This document shows, one piece after another, positions 8,379-17,577 of a stretch of DNA of 47,698 nt (its first letter is position 1; each line of letters opens with the position of its first letter). The position numbers were made by a program, and so were the translations under genes. The notes beneath the pieces are model-generated. The model saw only the letters and a list, made by a program, of their open reading frames with translations. It was not told where the DNA came from and searched no databases. The DNA is taken from IMG/VR virus record IMGVR_UViG_3300050821_008264, positions 1-47,698 of that record. One strand, given 5' to 3'. This DNA comes from a virus.

Positions 8379-9359
8379 TCAAAACGGACTAAACCCGCTC
8401 CGCGAGCTAAACGGCCGCCTTCGCGTCGGGCGCCGCTGATTCTGCCGCGTGGCATCCAAAATCAAATCCTCGATCGCGTCCACCGCCGCCGTGTCCCACT
8501 TCTCCGCAAACGGACTCCCTCGCGACGCCCCGATAATCGCCGCGGTCGTAAACGCCACCGCTTCCTGGCAGTCCCTTAACAACAGCACCGAGCTCCCATC
8601 CGTCAGGTTCACAAATCCCGCTTTGTACCGCAGCCGGATCTGTGTATCCTGCGTTGCGCCCAGAAAATAAATCCCGTCCCCGCGAAACTCGAATATGTCC
8701 AGCGTCTGCTCTTGATTCCGCGACGGCAGCCCGCCCTTGTTCGTCAAGTCGTCCATCTCCATGAACTCTTGGCTCGACCCGTTCGGCCGCTCCCAAATCT
8801 TCAGCACTTCCAGCAAGTCCACCGGCAGTTGATTCGGAGGCGCCGTCGAATCCGTGATGCTCACCTGTAGCGATGGGTCCGCCTGCGCAATCGCCGGCAC
8901 CACCAGCAGCACATCGTCGCGAATCAACGTCGGCTTGCCGACGTTGCTCACCGCGCGCCGCACTTTCCGATACCCCGAATTCGTGTAGCGCATCAGCACC
9001 GCGTCGGTCCATACCGCGCCCAGTCCCACCGCGCTCGAGGTTCCCGCCGCAGCCGCTTCATTCGCGCCCGCTTGCGCATACGTGTATTGCGTCGGCCCAA
9101 TCACGCTGGCCACCGGGAAAACCCCATTGAAGCTGTTCGCCCCCACCGGTACGCCCGCAACCGTCGCTTGGTCCGGATTCACTCCCGCCAGCAACCCGTG
9201 CGGACCGATCGTGGTCACCGTCACCACGCCGCCCGCGCGTGAAATCGACGCGACAAACACCGGAGCATTCGCGCCAATGTTCGCGTCATTCATCAGCCCG
9301 CGAATCAGCTCATTCACCTCGCGAGCCTGCGGATACGCTGTGGACCCGACAACCGGCAT
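8379..9359 (-). CDS. Head-tail adaptor (P22 gp4-like role)
   Basis: A 326-residue protein. The helical N-terminus (AREVNELIRGLMNDAN) and a C-terminal half with GYRKVRRAV and LRYKAGF-type elements resemble podoviral portal-adaptor proteins. Residues about 45-105 hold an inserted beta module (GPHGLLAG ... NSFNGVFPV ... QYTYAQAG) that recurs in the nozzle protein and in one fibre-like protein. The C-terminal tail is strongly basic. It would extend the portal channel after packaging and receive the nozzle. The assignment comes from pattern and neighbours. Confidence 0.6.
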   Translation of the reverse strand: MPVVGSTAYPQAREVNELIRGLMNDANIGANAPVFVASISRAGGVVTVTTIGPHGLLAGVNPDQATVAGVPVGANSFNGVFPVASVIGPTQYTYAQAGANEAAAAGTSSAVGLGAVWTDAVLMRYTNSGYRKVRRAVSNVGKPTLIRDDVLLVVPAIAQADPSLQVSITDSTAPPNQLPVDLLEVLKIWERPNGSSQEFMEMDDLTNKGGLPSRNQEQTLDIFEFRGDGIYFLGATQDTQIRLRYKAGFVNLTDGSSVLLLRDCQEAVAFTTAAIIGASRGSPFAEKWDTAAVDAIEDLILDATRQNQRRPTRRRPFSSRSGFSPF

Positions 9360-9599
9360 CTATTTCCCGTCCGTCGCAGGGCTCGCTTGCCCTATGCCCT
9401 GCGAAAATCGATTCACCGCGTAATGCACCGTCGCAAACACGCCCAACCCGCCCATCGTCGCAATATCCGGAATCGCTCCATGGTTGTGCACCGAGTAATT
9501 CGCCACCACGCCCACCGCGCAAAGGCTGTGCAGCATCGTCAGGACGCGGCTCGCGCTCGGCGACCCGTTGTCGCTAAACACCGATTTCCAGAAGTTCAT
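9360..9599 (-). CDS. Small two-helix membrane protein, holin-like
   Basis: A 79-residue protein starting MNFWKSVFSDNG. Two hydrophobic segments (about residues 20-36 and 45-62) surround a short polar loop with PDI. The layout (serine-rich head, SRVLTMLHSL helix, PD turn, second helix, ..VN) is common among small phage membrane proteins annotated as holin-like. It is embedded between the fibre and adaptor genes rather than in the lysis cassette. A holin, or a virion membrane protein for ejection, are both possible. Confidence 0.5.
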   Translation of the reverse strand: MNFWKSVFSDNGSPSASRVLTMLHSLCAVGVVANYSVHNHGAIPDIATMGGLGVFATVHYAVNRFSQGIGQASPATDGK

Positions 9600-9610
9600 A
9601 GCAGGAATTC

Positions 9611-10951
9611 CTATTTCGCTGTGACGGTCCAATTGGTTCCGTCGCAGTAGCCCATAACGTGATTCGCGCCGCCTCCCGTAATGGTTGCACCCCAAGTGCT
9701 TGTCGTAGAGTCGGTAATGCTGGCCTGCGAACCCTCAAGGCCAGCGCCGCAAGCTGTGTATGTGGAGAAGGCATTGGCGGGGAGTTGCAGCATGCCAGTA
9801 TTCTTAACGTAGACGGCACTTCCGACCGAGGATTGGAGTTGTAAATTCCCGTTTTGGTCAGCGAGAATTGATGCTTCGTGCAATACATTCCCTCCGTCAT
9901 AGCCACGAAACGCAATGCGGTTGGAACTTGTGCCTGCCGTGGAATTCAAACCATCCATAACCATCGCGGCGTTGCTGAATGTTCCGCGCGTAAAGAACAC
10001 GCCGAAAGGCCACTGTGCTACACCGATGTGGTTTATTTCGTAGGCGGTTGCGGTGCCTGGGACCGTTCCCGTCCAACCCGCTACGCAGGTAGTGCAAATC
10101 TCAGAGAGGAAAGACCGTACGTAAGAAGGCGTTCCCACGATATTTACATCGGCCTCCAAGCAAGTGAGATTGCCATTCGTAATCCCATTTGCATCTTGTA
10201 CGAGGCAGTTCCCGCCCCATCCAGCGCCGCCGTTCCCTAGCACCCTGGCTGACATATACACGCCCGCCACATTATTAACGGTTCGTCCAGATGAGTTGGC
10301 AAAGGTGTTCGCGTAGAATGCCCCGCCGTTCCCCTGATGCACGCTCGATGAAACCGGCAACGAAAGGCATCCGGTAAAACCATCCGAACTGAAGTTCGCA
10401 GTCGTTTGTGCCGCTTGAAACTCCGCCAATGGAGAGCAATTATTTATGAGAGAAGTCGCGTACAAATTCATCTGCGTGTTGGTGAACACGCCCGGGTTGA
10501 CCACGCTCTGCGGTGCCGTGAACGTGTTCGCCGCATTCAACTGCGCGCCAAGCCCCGTACATCCCGTCCCGCCCGGCACGCACCCTATCCCCACCGTCTG
10601 CGTTACCGCGGTCACTCCCGCGCCTGAGTACGACACCTGATATTTTCCCGGCGCCGCCCAGAACGTCACATTCCCTAAACCGTCCGACGGGAACGGATTC
10701 GCTACGTGCGTCCCCAATCCTCCATCCGTGAAGCAGCAATTCGCGTCTACTTCTGGCGTTGTACACACATTCGCCACCACCGGAGAGCTGGGCGCGCATA
10801 CCGTCACCGTCACCCCACCCTTCGGCAACCCCATCGGCCCAAACGTAATGCTCTGGTACTCTCCGCCCTGCGCAAACCCTCTTACAGGGAAGAACAGGCA
10901 CACCACCGCCATGATGGCCAGATACGGCCACGCGCTGAATATTTTTCGCAT
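9611..10951 (-). CDS. Fibre-like protein with Sec signal peptide (1)
   Basis: A 446-residue protein. Residues 1-27 form a signal peptide (MRKIF..., hydrophobic core, RGFA-Q cleavage site). A beta domain with several Cys follows (VCTTPEVDANCC, FTDGGLGT), ending in a WAAPGKYQVSYSG strand pattern typical of tail-fibre N-terminal modules. A collar-like NAANTFTAPQSV and long beta-rich repeats come next. The C-terminus, with TDSTTSTWGATITGGG and CDGTNWTV, matches a widely shared fibre tip pattern. Tail proteins are normally cytoplasmic, so the signal peptide is striking. Confidence 0.7.
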   Translation of the reverse strand: MRKIFSAWPYLAIMAVVCLFFPVRGFAQGGEYQSITFGPMGLPKGGVTVTVCAPSSPVVANVCTTPEVDANCCFTDGGLGTHVANPFPSDGLGNVTFWAAPGKYQVSYSGAGVTAVTQTVGIGCVPGGTGCTGLGAQLNAANTFTAPQSVVNPGVFTNTQMNLYATSLINNCSPLAEFQAAQTTANFSSDGFTGCLSLPVSSSVHQGNGGAFYANTFANSSGRTVNNVAGVYMSARVLGNGGAGWGGNCLVQDANGITNGNLTCLEADVNIVGTPSYVRSFLSEICTTCVAGWTGTVPGTATAYEINHIGVAQWPFGVFFTRGTFSNAAMVMDGLNSTAGTSSNRIAFRGYDGGNVLHEASILADQNGNLQLQSSVGSAVYVKNTGMLQLPANAFSTYTACGAGLEGSQASITDSTTSTWGATITGGGANHVMGYCDGTNWTVTAK

Positions 10952-10978
10952 TTTGCTTTACTGTAAGAGCCTTTGGTT

Positions 10979-13972
10979 TTAGTTCTGTCCTCGCACCGGC
11001 GCGTGCGGATCGCCCGCCAGGCTCGGCGTCAACTTCTGCAATCGAAACCATGCACTCGGCACGGTCACATCCGCCGCGCACTTGAACGCCACCCGCTCCG
11101 CGTGCACGTCGATCGTCATTTCCAAATCTTTGCTCGCTGGGCTGCTCAGCCGCAAATCCGGCAACCGCTGCGGGAAGTTCTCATTGTTCGCAAACGCGGT
11201 CACCTGCAGCAGCCCCGCGCCTTCCACATACATCGTCAAATACGTGAACACCTTGCGGTGCTCATGCATCTGCAACATCTGATTCGTTTCCCGCTGCGGA
11301 TAAAAGCTCGTCAGGTAGTAACTGGCAATCGTTTTCCCGTCATCGTTTCTCGCCGTCTGATCCAGAAAATATATCTTTCCCGTCGGGTTTCCGCCTGGCG
11401 CCTGATTCCCGTACGCTCCCGCCCCCAGAAATAGCGGCTGCGTCCCGTCCGGCCGCTGCACAATCGCCCCATGATTCGCGCTGATCGTCCACGGACTCCA
11501 TTTCCGGCTTTTGTCCCGAACAATCTTCATCCCGCGGTAGCTGATCGTGATCGGCGGCGCACCCGCAATCCCGTCCGCCGTCGCCGGGTCAATGTCCCGG
11601 TAATCCATCTGCAAAATAAAATTTGGCGATGTCGCCGCCCCAAACGGCGCACCCACGTAAATCCGCTTCTCCTGCTGGTCGACCGTAACCCACACCGTAT
11701 GCCCGTACTGCCAGTTGATCTGATCCCACGCCAGCGTCATCGGCGTTACGCCGTCTGCCTTCGTCGCCGAACTGTGCCCTACTTCCTGCGAAATCTTCAT
11801 CGGCTCCCCGCCGGCAAAGATGTGCAGCCCGGAATTGTGCGCAATCACTACCCAGTCCGGTCCGATTCCCACCCCGCGCACGCTCGGCGTCCCAATCCGC
11901 TGCGAAACTTCCGTAATGTCCCAGGTGTCCGGCTCCTGCCCGTTATCCGAAGTCGCATGCAAGCTGTGCTCTTTCACGAAATACAATCGCGTGCGCAACT
12001 TAAACGCCGCGCGCACCGCTTGCCCATTGTTCTCCGCAACGTTCAGAAATCCCTGCACCCCGTCGTACGCTTCCGGCTCTTCCGCCCTCGAGGCGCGCAC
12101 CAAGCTCGCATTCACCGGCGTCAGCGTCGGAAATATCTCTATCGAATCCGCGTAGAACGTTCCGCCATTCGTCGGCGTCCCATCCGCATAAATCCGCAGC
12201 ACGAAATCCGCCGGCACGCTGGCCAGCGCCGCCGTCAGCACCCCCGTAAACTCCACATAATTCAGCCCCGCCTGCGCGGCCGTTACCGCCAGGCCCGCCG
12301 TGTTCACCCCGGTACCAAATAGGTGAATGTGCCAGGTCCCCGCAGCCAGCGCGTTATTCCGCGCCACCCTCACCCGCACCGAATACCCCACGTTCGGCGC
12401 GATCCGCGGCACCCCAAACGTGTCCGCAACCGCCGGCAGCGTAATCCGCCCGCGCACCGCCGTCGCACCATCGCCGGTAATCTGGTACGCATCGCCCCAA
12501 ACCACCGGGCCACCCGCAGCTACCGCCGACCCGCCTCCAGGTCCCGCCGCTCCCGGATCCACCGTCCAGCCCAGCGGCACATTCCCGCCAAACCCGCCGT
12601 CAAATCCCAAGTTCTGCCAGTTCTTCAGCGTGTTTCGCTCGCCCCACCAAAACAGCCGCTCGCTGTAATCGATCACTCCCTGCACTTCCGGAAGCTCAAT
12701 CTGGCTAAACAAATCGTCCGCGCTCGTAGCCGCAAACAAAATCGTGTCCGTAAAATCCACGGTCACGCTAACGCTCACGTTATCGTTTACCACCGTGCTG
12801 CCGCTAAACAGCGTCGACGCCCCCGCCGGAATGTAGAAATAGCTCGCTCCGCCCGCCCCCGTGAAAATCAGCACTCGCCCGGCCACATTCGCCGGACCAA
12901 TCGCCAACCCGCTCACCACCGCGCGGCGTCCGCCCGCCGCAATCCAGCTCGCCGTCGGCCCCGGCGCCGTAATCGCTCCGCTACGCAAAAGAAAAGCCTG
13001 CGCAACGCCATGCAGCCCAGCAACAATGCTCCCTGCAGCAGAAGCCGTCCCCGCACCGCTAGCCGCAAGGCCGCCCGCACCCGCACGGTAAGTGAAGTGC
13101 GTTGCATCCGGCACCTTAACGATGCTGAATGTTCCGTTGTACCCGGCCACACCAACATTCGCGATGGTCACCAGCTGCGTCGCCGATAATCCGTGCGCCG
13201 CGCTGGTTAGAATTGTTACCGTCGCGCTCGCCGACGTCCCAAACACCGTCCCTGGCCCCAGCCCAGACGTCCCCGCAATAAACGTAAAATTATTCGCATC
13301 GATCACCGTCGCCACGGTCTGATTACCGTTGTACCCCGCCGGCGTCACCCCAGCGATCGTGGTCACATCCCCTACGCTCAGCCCATGCCCCGCAGCCGTA
13401 ATCGTGGCCACAAACCCATTCGCGCTAGCCGCGGTAATCGCCACCGCCGCCGGTTGTGTCGCCCCGGTCGGACTCGCCGCAATCGCTACGCTGGTGTTTT
13501 CGTCCGCAACCGTTGGCGCCGCGCCCGGGCCTCCCTGCGTCACCCGATCCAGAAACGTGTCGTCAAAGTGGCGCGGCATGTCCGCGCCCAGCTTCCCATC
13601 CCCAAACGCCAGATATTCCTGTCCGAATATCGTGGTCGAGCTCGCCCAGGGACTTTGCGGACCTACCAGCGCCTGCACCAGCGCCAGCGTCCCCGCTGGA
13701 TTCTCTTTCCACAAATTTCCCAGGCTGTCGTACGCCAAGAGCCGCAGGGTCTCATTCAGCGTGATGTACGTCTTGAGGTAATTGACCGTCGGATTCCCGG
13801 CCAGCGCCGCAAACACGCTAGTCAGGCCTCCGCGCGTCTCCGCCGCACTCTTCGGAAACCACACATCCTGACAATCTGGACTGACCCCAGGCGGCAACTC
13901 GCTCGGCGCCATGTCGCACTGCAGTCCCCCAATAATCTCAATCGGGGCATCGAGTGATCCGGCTATGCTCAT
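10979..13972 (-). CDS. Tail nozzle / tubular protein B-like
   Basis: A 997-residue protein. The N-terminal region (GGLQCDMAPSELPPGVSPDC ... ETRGGL) is typical of podoviral tail hub proteins, which start with a rule of the form 'DVWF..G....R.GL'. Beta-propeller-like strands follow, with two tandem beta modules at about residues 180-310 (HGLSVGD ... GYNGNQTV ... FTFIAG, then HGLSATQ ... GYNGTFSIV ... FTYRAG). A sugar-binding-like jelly roll region lies at about 450-630. It would form the distal tube below the adaptor. Confidence 0.65.
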   Translation of the reverse strand: MSIAGSLDAPIEIIGGLQCDMAPSELPPGVSPDCQDVWFPKSAAETRGGLTSVFAALAGNPTVNYLKTYITLNETLRLLAYDSLGNLWKENPAGTLALVQALVGPQSPWASSTTIFGQEYLAFGDGKLGADMPRHFDDTFLDRVTQGGPGAAPTVADENTSVAIAASPTGATQPAAVAITAASANGFVATITAAGHGLSVGDVTTIAGVTPAGYNGNQTVATVIDANNFTFIAGTSGLGPGTVFGTSASATVTILTSAAHGLSATQLVTIANVGVAGYNGTFSIVKVPDATHFTYRAGAGGLAASGAGTASAAGSIVAGLHGVAQAFLLRSGAITAPGPTASWIAAGGRRAVVSGLAIGPANVAGRVLIFTGAGGASYFYIPAGASTLFSGSTVVNDNVSVSVTVDFTDTILFAATSADDLFSQIELPEVQGVIDYSERLFWWGERNTLKNWQNLGFDGGFGGNVPLGWTVDPGAAGPGGGSAVAAGGPVVWGDAYQITGDGATAVRGRITLPAVADTFGVPRIAPNVGYSVRVRVARNNALAAGTWHIHLFGTGVNTAGLAVTAAQAGLNYVEFTGVLTAALASVPADFVLRIYADGTPTNGGTFYADSIEIFPTLTPVNASLVRASRAEEPEAYDGVQGFLNVAENNGQAVRAAFKLRTRLYFVKEHSLHATSDNGQEPDTWDITEVSQRIGTPSVRGVGIGPDWVVIAHNSGLHIFAGGEPMKISQEVGHSSATKADGVTPMTLAWDQINWQYGHTVWVTVDQQEKRIYVGAPFGAATSPNFILQMDYRDIDPATADGIAGAPPITISYRGMKIVRDKSRKWSPWTISANHGAIVQRPDGTQPLFLGAGAYGNQAPGGNPTGKIYFLDQTARNDDGKTIASYYLTSFYPQRETNQMLQMHEHRKVFTYLTMYVEGAGLLQVTAFANNENFPQRLPDLRLSSPASKDLEMTIDVHAERVAFKCAADVTVPSAWFRLQKLTPSLAGDPHAPVRGQN

Positions 13973-13988
13973 GTAGAATTAGCGTGTC

Positions 13989-14390
13989 GTGACGTACCGC
14001 AGCCGGTCAGCGATGAAGCGCGCCTTTCGCGACGGTCGCGGTGTCTACGAAGATGGTCAGTCCAGTTTTTCTGTTAACGCGCAAGAGTGCCGTGCGAGAG
14101 GGCGCCGTCCTATTTCTCAGGCCGTACCTATCGTTCGTTCCGTCTGTCGCTGCTCAGAACGGGTTGCACGCCGTGCCCTAGTCCTCACGCACGACGGCGA
14201 GTGGCATCACGCTTCCAAGTATGGAAATAGGGTTCCGTATTACGACCCGCAGAAGGCTATTGACGCGATTTTGCAGCTTTCCCTGTTTGTTCCGTGCTGC
14301 CGGATTCATGCGCTTCTTGCCGCTCCGGCAGTAGGTGATACTTCCGCGCCTTCGCTTCGTCCAGAATCGCCCCGCACGTCGGGCACTTGA
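13989..14390 (+). CDS. Small hypothetical, counter-oriented insert
   Basis: A plus-strand ORF of 133 codons starting GTG at 13989 (ATG at 14013 is the alternative) in a gap of the minus operon. It diverges from the nozzle gene and its last 45 codons run antisense through the end of the next minus gene. The core (LTHDGEWHHASKYGNRVPYYD) has a protein-like composition with His and aromatic residues. The tail beyond about codon 90 may be read-through of antisense sequence. No family was recognised. Confidence 0.4.
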   Translation: MTYRSRSAMKRAFRDGRGVYEDGQSSFSVNAQECRARGRRPISQAVPIVRSVCRCSERVARRALVLTHDGEWHHASKYGNRVPYYDPQKAIDAILQLSLFVPCCRIHALLAAPAVGDTSAPSLRPESPRTSGT

Positions 14391-14994
14391 TCGTGCCTTC
14401 CGCGATCGGCTTCACGCACACCGGGCACTTCGTCTGCGATGGCGCTTCCACCATGTAGGGCATATCCTCCAGGCCCAAATACTTCGCCGCAAACCGCGCA
14501 AAGTCCGGAATCCAAGCCCCATTTTTGTACCGGCTGTACTCTTCCTTCGCGATCTGGCAAAAATGCGTGCAGTATTTCCTCAGCTTTTCCTTCTGCTCCG
14601 CAAGCTGCGCTGCCGTCGGCTTCTTCCCGTACTCCACCACGAACACGCCCACAAAGCTGTCCGTGCCTACGTTCTCGTTCAACTGCCGCACCATATCGTG
14701 CGCAATGTGCAGCGCGCCGATCGGCTCTTCCGTAGTGTTCTTGTCCCCATGATCATTCCGCTGGATCCGCGCGGTTATCAGCTCCAGGTGATACTCCTCA
14801 CCCGGCTTGCACCCGTCCACCTTGAACCGCCCAAACGCATAATCCATGTACGGCCACGCCAGCTCCGTGATGTTGCAAATGTACGCGCGATGCGCAAACG
14901 GGATCTGCGGACTCCCGTCCGGCAGCTTCAACCCCGCCGCCAATTCCACCGCGCTCAGCGGCGTCGCATCTGCTTTCTGCTCAACTGTCTGCAT
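14257..14994 (-). CDS. Conserved phage-type protein with C-terminal zinc ribbon
   Basis: A 245-residue alpha/beta protein without a membrane segment. Near residues 190-212 it has CPVC-x10-CPTC, a zinc ribbon, followed by a charged tail. No enzymatic motif is visible. It sits between the nozzle gene and a 212-residue gene of unknown role, downstream of the HNH nuclease. Zinc ribbons are also seen in the portal, so the phage may use them as structural clips. Function unknown. Confidence 0.6.
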   Translation of the reverse strand: MQTVEQKADATPLSAVELAAGLKLPDGSPQIPFAHRAYICNITELAWPYMDYAFGRFKVDGCKPGEEYHLELITARIQRNDHGDKNTTEEPIGALHIAHDMVRQLNENVGTDSFVGVFVVEYGKKPTAAQLAEQKEKLRKYCTHFCQIAKEEYSRYKNGAWIPDFARFAAKYLGLEDMPYMVEAPSQTKCPVCVKPIAEGTIKCPTCGAILDEAKARKYHLLPERQEAHESGSTEQTGKAAKSRQ

Positions 14995-15008
14995 GCTCTT
15001 CTCCTTTT

Positions 15009-15647
15009 TCAGACCACCGTCACAAATGGATTCTTGCTGAATGCCGGCACCGCATCGTCCAGCACGTCGTACGCCCAGGCGTCGTAATCGCTGTCCGCTT
15101 TCTCTTCCCGCTTACCTAGCGCGCCTTTGCGCTTGCTGCGCGTGAAATTCCGCGAATACTCGATCGCGCGCGCAATCCGTTCCGCCACAGTCGTCGTCAG
15201 CTGCACAAACTCGCCCTTTGGCCCCTCGAGCGTGAACGCGTGCTCATACTCCCCGCGCGCCGGATACGGTCCCAGCGCCGGAATGCTTTCCCCGTTCGCC
15301 CGTTCCATCGTCTGCGCCCACCACATCCGCGGCGAACCGTACGTCTCCGGAGGCAGCCACTTCTCAATGTGCCAGCGATTCACCGCCGTCGGATATTTCG
15401 GCTCTTGCCGCAGCTCCACCACTTCCCGCAGCAATATCCCGTGCTCGTCCCGCTCCTCAAACTTGCCGCCAATCCACCCCAATCGATTCCAGCCCCAAAT
15501 CGCCCGATAGTTAGCCTCGCCGAACCGGTTCACCCCGCCCGCCAGCAACAGCGTCCGCGCCACACTCTCCGGCGTCTCATGCGTCTCCCGCAGCACGCGA
15601 ACCCGTGGTACAGCCACTCTTGGCTGTACGCCTTTTCCTGTCCTCAC
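15009..15647 (-). CDS. Hypothetical protein, translationally coupled to HNH gene
   Basis: A 212-residue protein. The GTG at 15647 overlaps the HNH stop as GTGA. The longer frame upstream runs inside the HNH gene and is a shadow. The protein is rich in Trp, Tyr and charged residues (NRFGEANYRAIWGWNRLGW, WHIEKWLPPETYGSPRMWW) with a basic stretch near 175 (RSKRKG). No family was recognised. Coupling to the secreted nuclease suggests a linked role, for example control or folding, but nothing in the sequence shows it. Confidence 0.6.
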   Translation of the reverse strand: MRTGKGVQPRVAVPRVRVLRETHETPESVARTLLLAGGVNRFGEANYRAIWGWNRLGWIGGKFEERDEHGILLREVVELRQEPKYPTAVNRWHIEKWLPPETYGSPRMWWAQTMERANGESIPALGPYPARGEYEHAFTLEGPKGEFVQLTTTVAERIARAIEYSRNFTRSKRKGALGKREEKADSDYDAWAYDVLDDAVPAFSKNPFVTVV

Positions 15648-16117
15648 TGGCCAGGCTCCTTGCCGTATTCCTTCACAAACCCATCTACCCAATCGCCCAG
15701 AAAAATCGCCTGCGCATCCGCAACGCTGATCTTTCCCTGTTTGATTTCCTTGCATACCCGCGTCTCCAGCCGGTCCTTCCAGTGAAACTCCGGAGCCCGC
15801 TGCGGCCACAGATTGCGCTCATCGTCCGCCCCACCTGCGCACCGCGGCACCCGATGATCAATCTCCCATCCCTTGCCAGGGCATTTCCCCGGCACTCCGT
15901 ACGCCACGCACGCGGCCACCTTCATCTTCTGCGTTACGTGCCGTGCGTCTTTCCCCCACGCAACCGAAACGATGGCTTTCCGCTCCGTGGTCGCGATCAC
16001 ACCCGGCGTCACCTTGTCGTCCGGCAAATCAATGCCGCCATGACGGCCGTATTGCGCTTGCGCCGATGCTTGCGCGCTCACGCATAGCAAAACCGCAATA
16101 AAAAGCAGTATTTTCAT
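15644..16117 (-). CDS. Secreted HNH-type endonuclease
   Basis: A 157-residue protein. Residues 1-19 or 21 are a signal peptide (MKILLF, hydrophobic core, SAQASA-Q). The HNH core is EIDHRVP (D87-H88), then GGADDERNLWPQ with the Asn at about 102, then HWKDRLE. This matches the bacterial family with 'EIDHLVPLELGG..D..NLWPQ' and a downstream KDRLE helix. Cys 70, 79, 93 and 122 could form disulfides. An exported nuclease would act in the periplasm or outside the cell, for example on incoming DNA. The gene follows the coat gene after a terminator-like hairpin. Confidence 0.75.
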   Translation of the reverse strand: MKILLFIAVLLCVSAQASAQAQYGRHGGIDLPDDKVTPGVIATTERKAIVSVAWGKDARHVTQKMKVAACVAYGVPGKCPGKGWEIDHRVPRCAGGADDERNLWPQRAPEFHWKDRLETRVCKEIKQGKISVADAQAIFLGDWVDGFVKEYGKEPGQ

Positions 16118-16129
16118 GCGAAAGAAAAA

Positions 16130-16161
16130 GGGACGGGCGCCCCCGCGCGAACACCCGTCCC
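16130..16161 (-). terminator. Intrinsic terminator after coat protein gene
   Basis: GGGACGGG (16130-16137) pairs perfectly with CCCGTCCC (16154-16161). On the minus strand the stem is followed by TTTTTCTTTC. It lies between the coat stop and the HNH start and would limit read-through from the heavily expressed coat gene. Confidence 0.75.
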
Positions 16162-16229
16162 CACCAAGCCCGCTGTGTCATGCCGGGAGGAGAGGCCCGG
16201 CCAGCAGGCAGATCGTTGTAATCCAGCCT

Positions 16230-17486
16230 TTAATAACCGGACGGACGCGCAAGCGTGTTGATGTAAGCCCCGCTACGCGGGCTGTCGTCCCAGGTCTGAA
16301 ACGCAGTGTGGAAATAAAACACGTACGCGGCAGCCAAGCCCCCGCTCGCCCCGTAAATCGGAAACACCGTGTTTCCATTCACTTCGTACATATCGATGTC
16401 CACCATCACCGCGCGGCCCCAATGGTTCAGCGCCAGAAAATCGATGCGCGTCTGATCCGCGTTGATGCTGCTCTTGATCGGAATGCCGCTAATCGTTTTC
16501 TTCCCGGTGAACAGCAAATCCAAATCATCCGCCCCGCCTCCGGAGCCTCCCTCTTTAATGATCTGGCTGATCCCGATGCCCAGGTTCTCCCAAGCGTGCT
16601 CTTGCTCCAGCGCCATGTACGCAATCAGCTTCTCCAGCGCATTGATGCCCAAGCTCTTGCGCACCTTGTTGATCGCCAGGCGCGCAAAGCTCGGCACCAA
16701 CGCCGAATTGGCCGCGCTCACCGCCGGCGTCTGCAGCTGCACCGGATACGTCGCGCGGTTGAGGTTCAGCCAGCTTCCCGTGGTCGCATTGTTCTGGTGA
16801 TACTTGATTCCAAACAAGCTCACCGGCTGCGCACCCGCAAGTCCGTCATGCACAATCACGTCCGTGGCCACCGTGCCCGCAGGCGCGGCGTCCACCGTAA
16901 TCGTTTGCGCATTGATCGGATCGGCCGCCACCACGTTCGCCGTACCGCGATTCGTGGTCAGCGTGGTGTCGTACACCTGAATCGTTTGCCCCACATACAC
17001 CAGCGCAGCACCGCTAGGCACGGCCATGGTGAACACGTTCCCAGCCACGCTGTTGATCGTCCCCAGCACGCCGTTCCCGGCCGTCTGCATCAGCTTGTCC
17101 AGGAACGCGCGAAATTGCTTCATCCCGTTGCCCACTTCGCGCTTCGCGGCGTTCTCAATAGCCTTGTCCCGCCCGGTAGTCGCGTATTCCACCAGCTTCG
17201 TTATCTCGATCGCGAACCGGAAGAAGATCGGCGTTACCTGCGCCACGTCGTACGCCGTTCCGCTCCCGCGCCCTAGGTCTCCGCCATCCGCGTTATACGA
17301 TCCGGCCTTGCCCCCAGGATTGATTTGCAGCGGCAAACGCATGTTGCGGCTGCTCACCTTCTCCACATCTCCCCTCTGCTGGATCATGGTCAATAAAATG
17401 TCGTCACGCTCGTACAAGAGAGGCACCTTGTCCCTCACCTTTTCGAGCTGCAACGCAATTACGTTCGCATTCTGCTGTGCTGGCAT
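16230..17486 (-). CDS. Major capsid (coat) protein
   Basis: A 418-residue protein directly after the scaffold gene. The helical N-terminus (VRDKVPLLYERDDILLTMI) continues into a basic, Gly-rich loop, then mixed alpha/beta sequence. A small beta domain at about residues 155-215 (VFTMAVPSGAALVYVGQTI) looks like an inserted I-domain. The C-terminal half (INKVRKSLGINALEKLIAY; FLALNHWGRA) is typical of HK97-fold coat proteins of the podoviral type. Terminators on both sides and a structured leader suggest strong separate expression. Confidence 0.8.
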   Translation of the reverse strand: MPAQQNANVIALQLEKVRDKVPLLYERDDILLTMIQQRGDVEKVSSRNMRLPLQINPGGKAGSYNADGGDLGRGSGTAYDVAQVTPIFFRFAIEITKLVEYATTGRDKAIENAAKREVGNGMKQFRAFLDKLMQTAGNGVLGTINSVAGNVFTMAVPSGAALVYVGQTIQVYDTTLTTNRGTANVVAADPINAQTITVDAAPAGTVATDVIVHDGLAGAQPVSLFGIKYHQNNATTGSWLNLNRATYPVQLQTPAVSAANSALVPSFARLAINKVRKSLGINALEKLIAYMALEQEHAWENLGIGISQIIKEGGSGGGADDLDLLFTGKKTISGIPIKSSINADQTRIDFLALNHWGRAVMVDIDMYEVNGNTVFPIYGASGGLAAAYVFYFHTAFQTWDDSPRSGAYINTLARPSGY

Positions 17487-17497
17487 GTTTTTTCCTT

Positions 17498-17540
17498 TTC
17501 ACCCCGACACGTCGGGGCATTCCCGGTGAACCGGGGTGAA
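17498..17540 (-). promoter_or_regulatory. Structured 5' leader of the coat gene
   Basis: TTCACCCCG (17498-17506) pairs perfectly with CGGGGTGAA (17532-17540), and an alternative inner stem CCCCGAC/GTCGGGG (17502-17508/17511-17517) competes with it. AAGGA and the coat ATG follow. The leader could protect the mRNA from 5' decay or tune initiation. Structure is seen; the role is inferred. Confidence 0.5.
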
Positions 17541-17577
17541 TTTTTGCTGCTCTGAAATTCGTCTCTACAAATGAAAA

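Noticed and set aside
16116-17276. Plus-strand open frame of 386 codons
   Set aside because: Antisense to the coat gene, His/Arg/Val-rich, without protein-like motifs.
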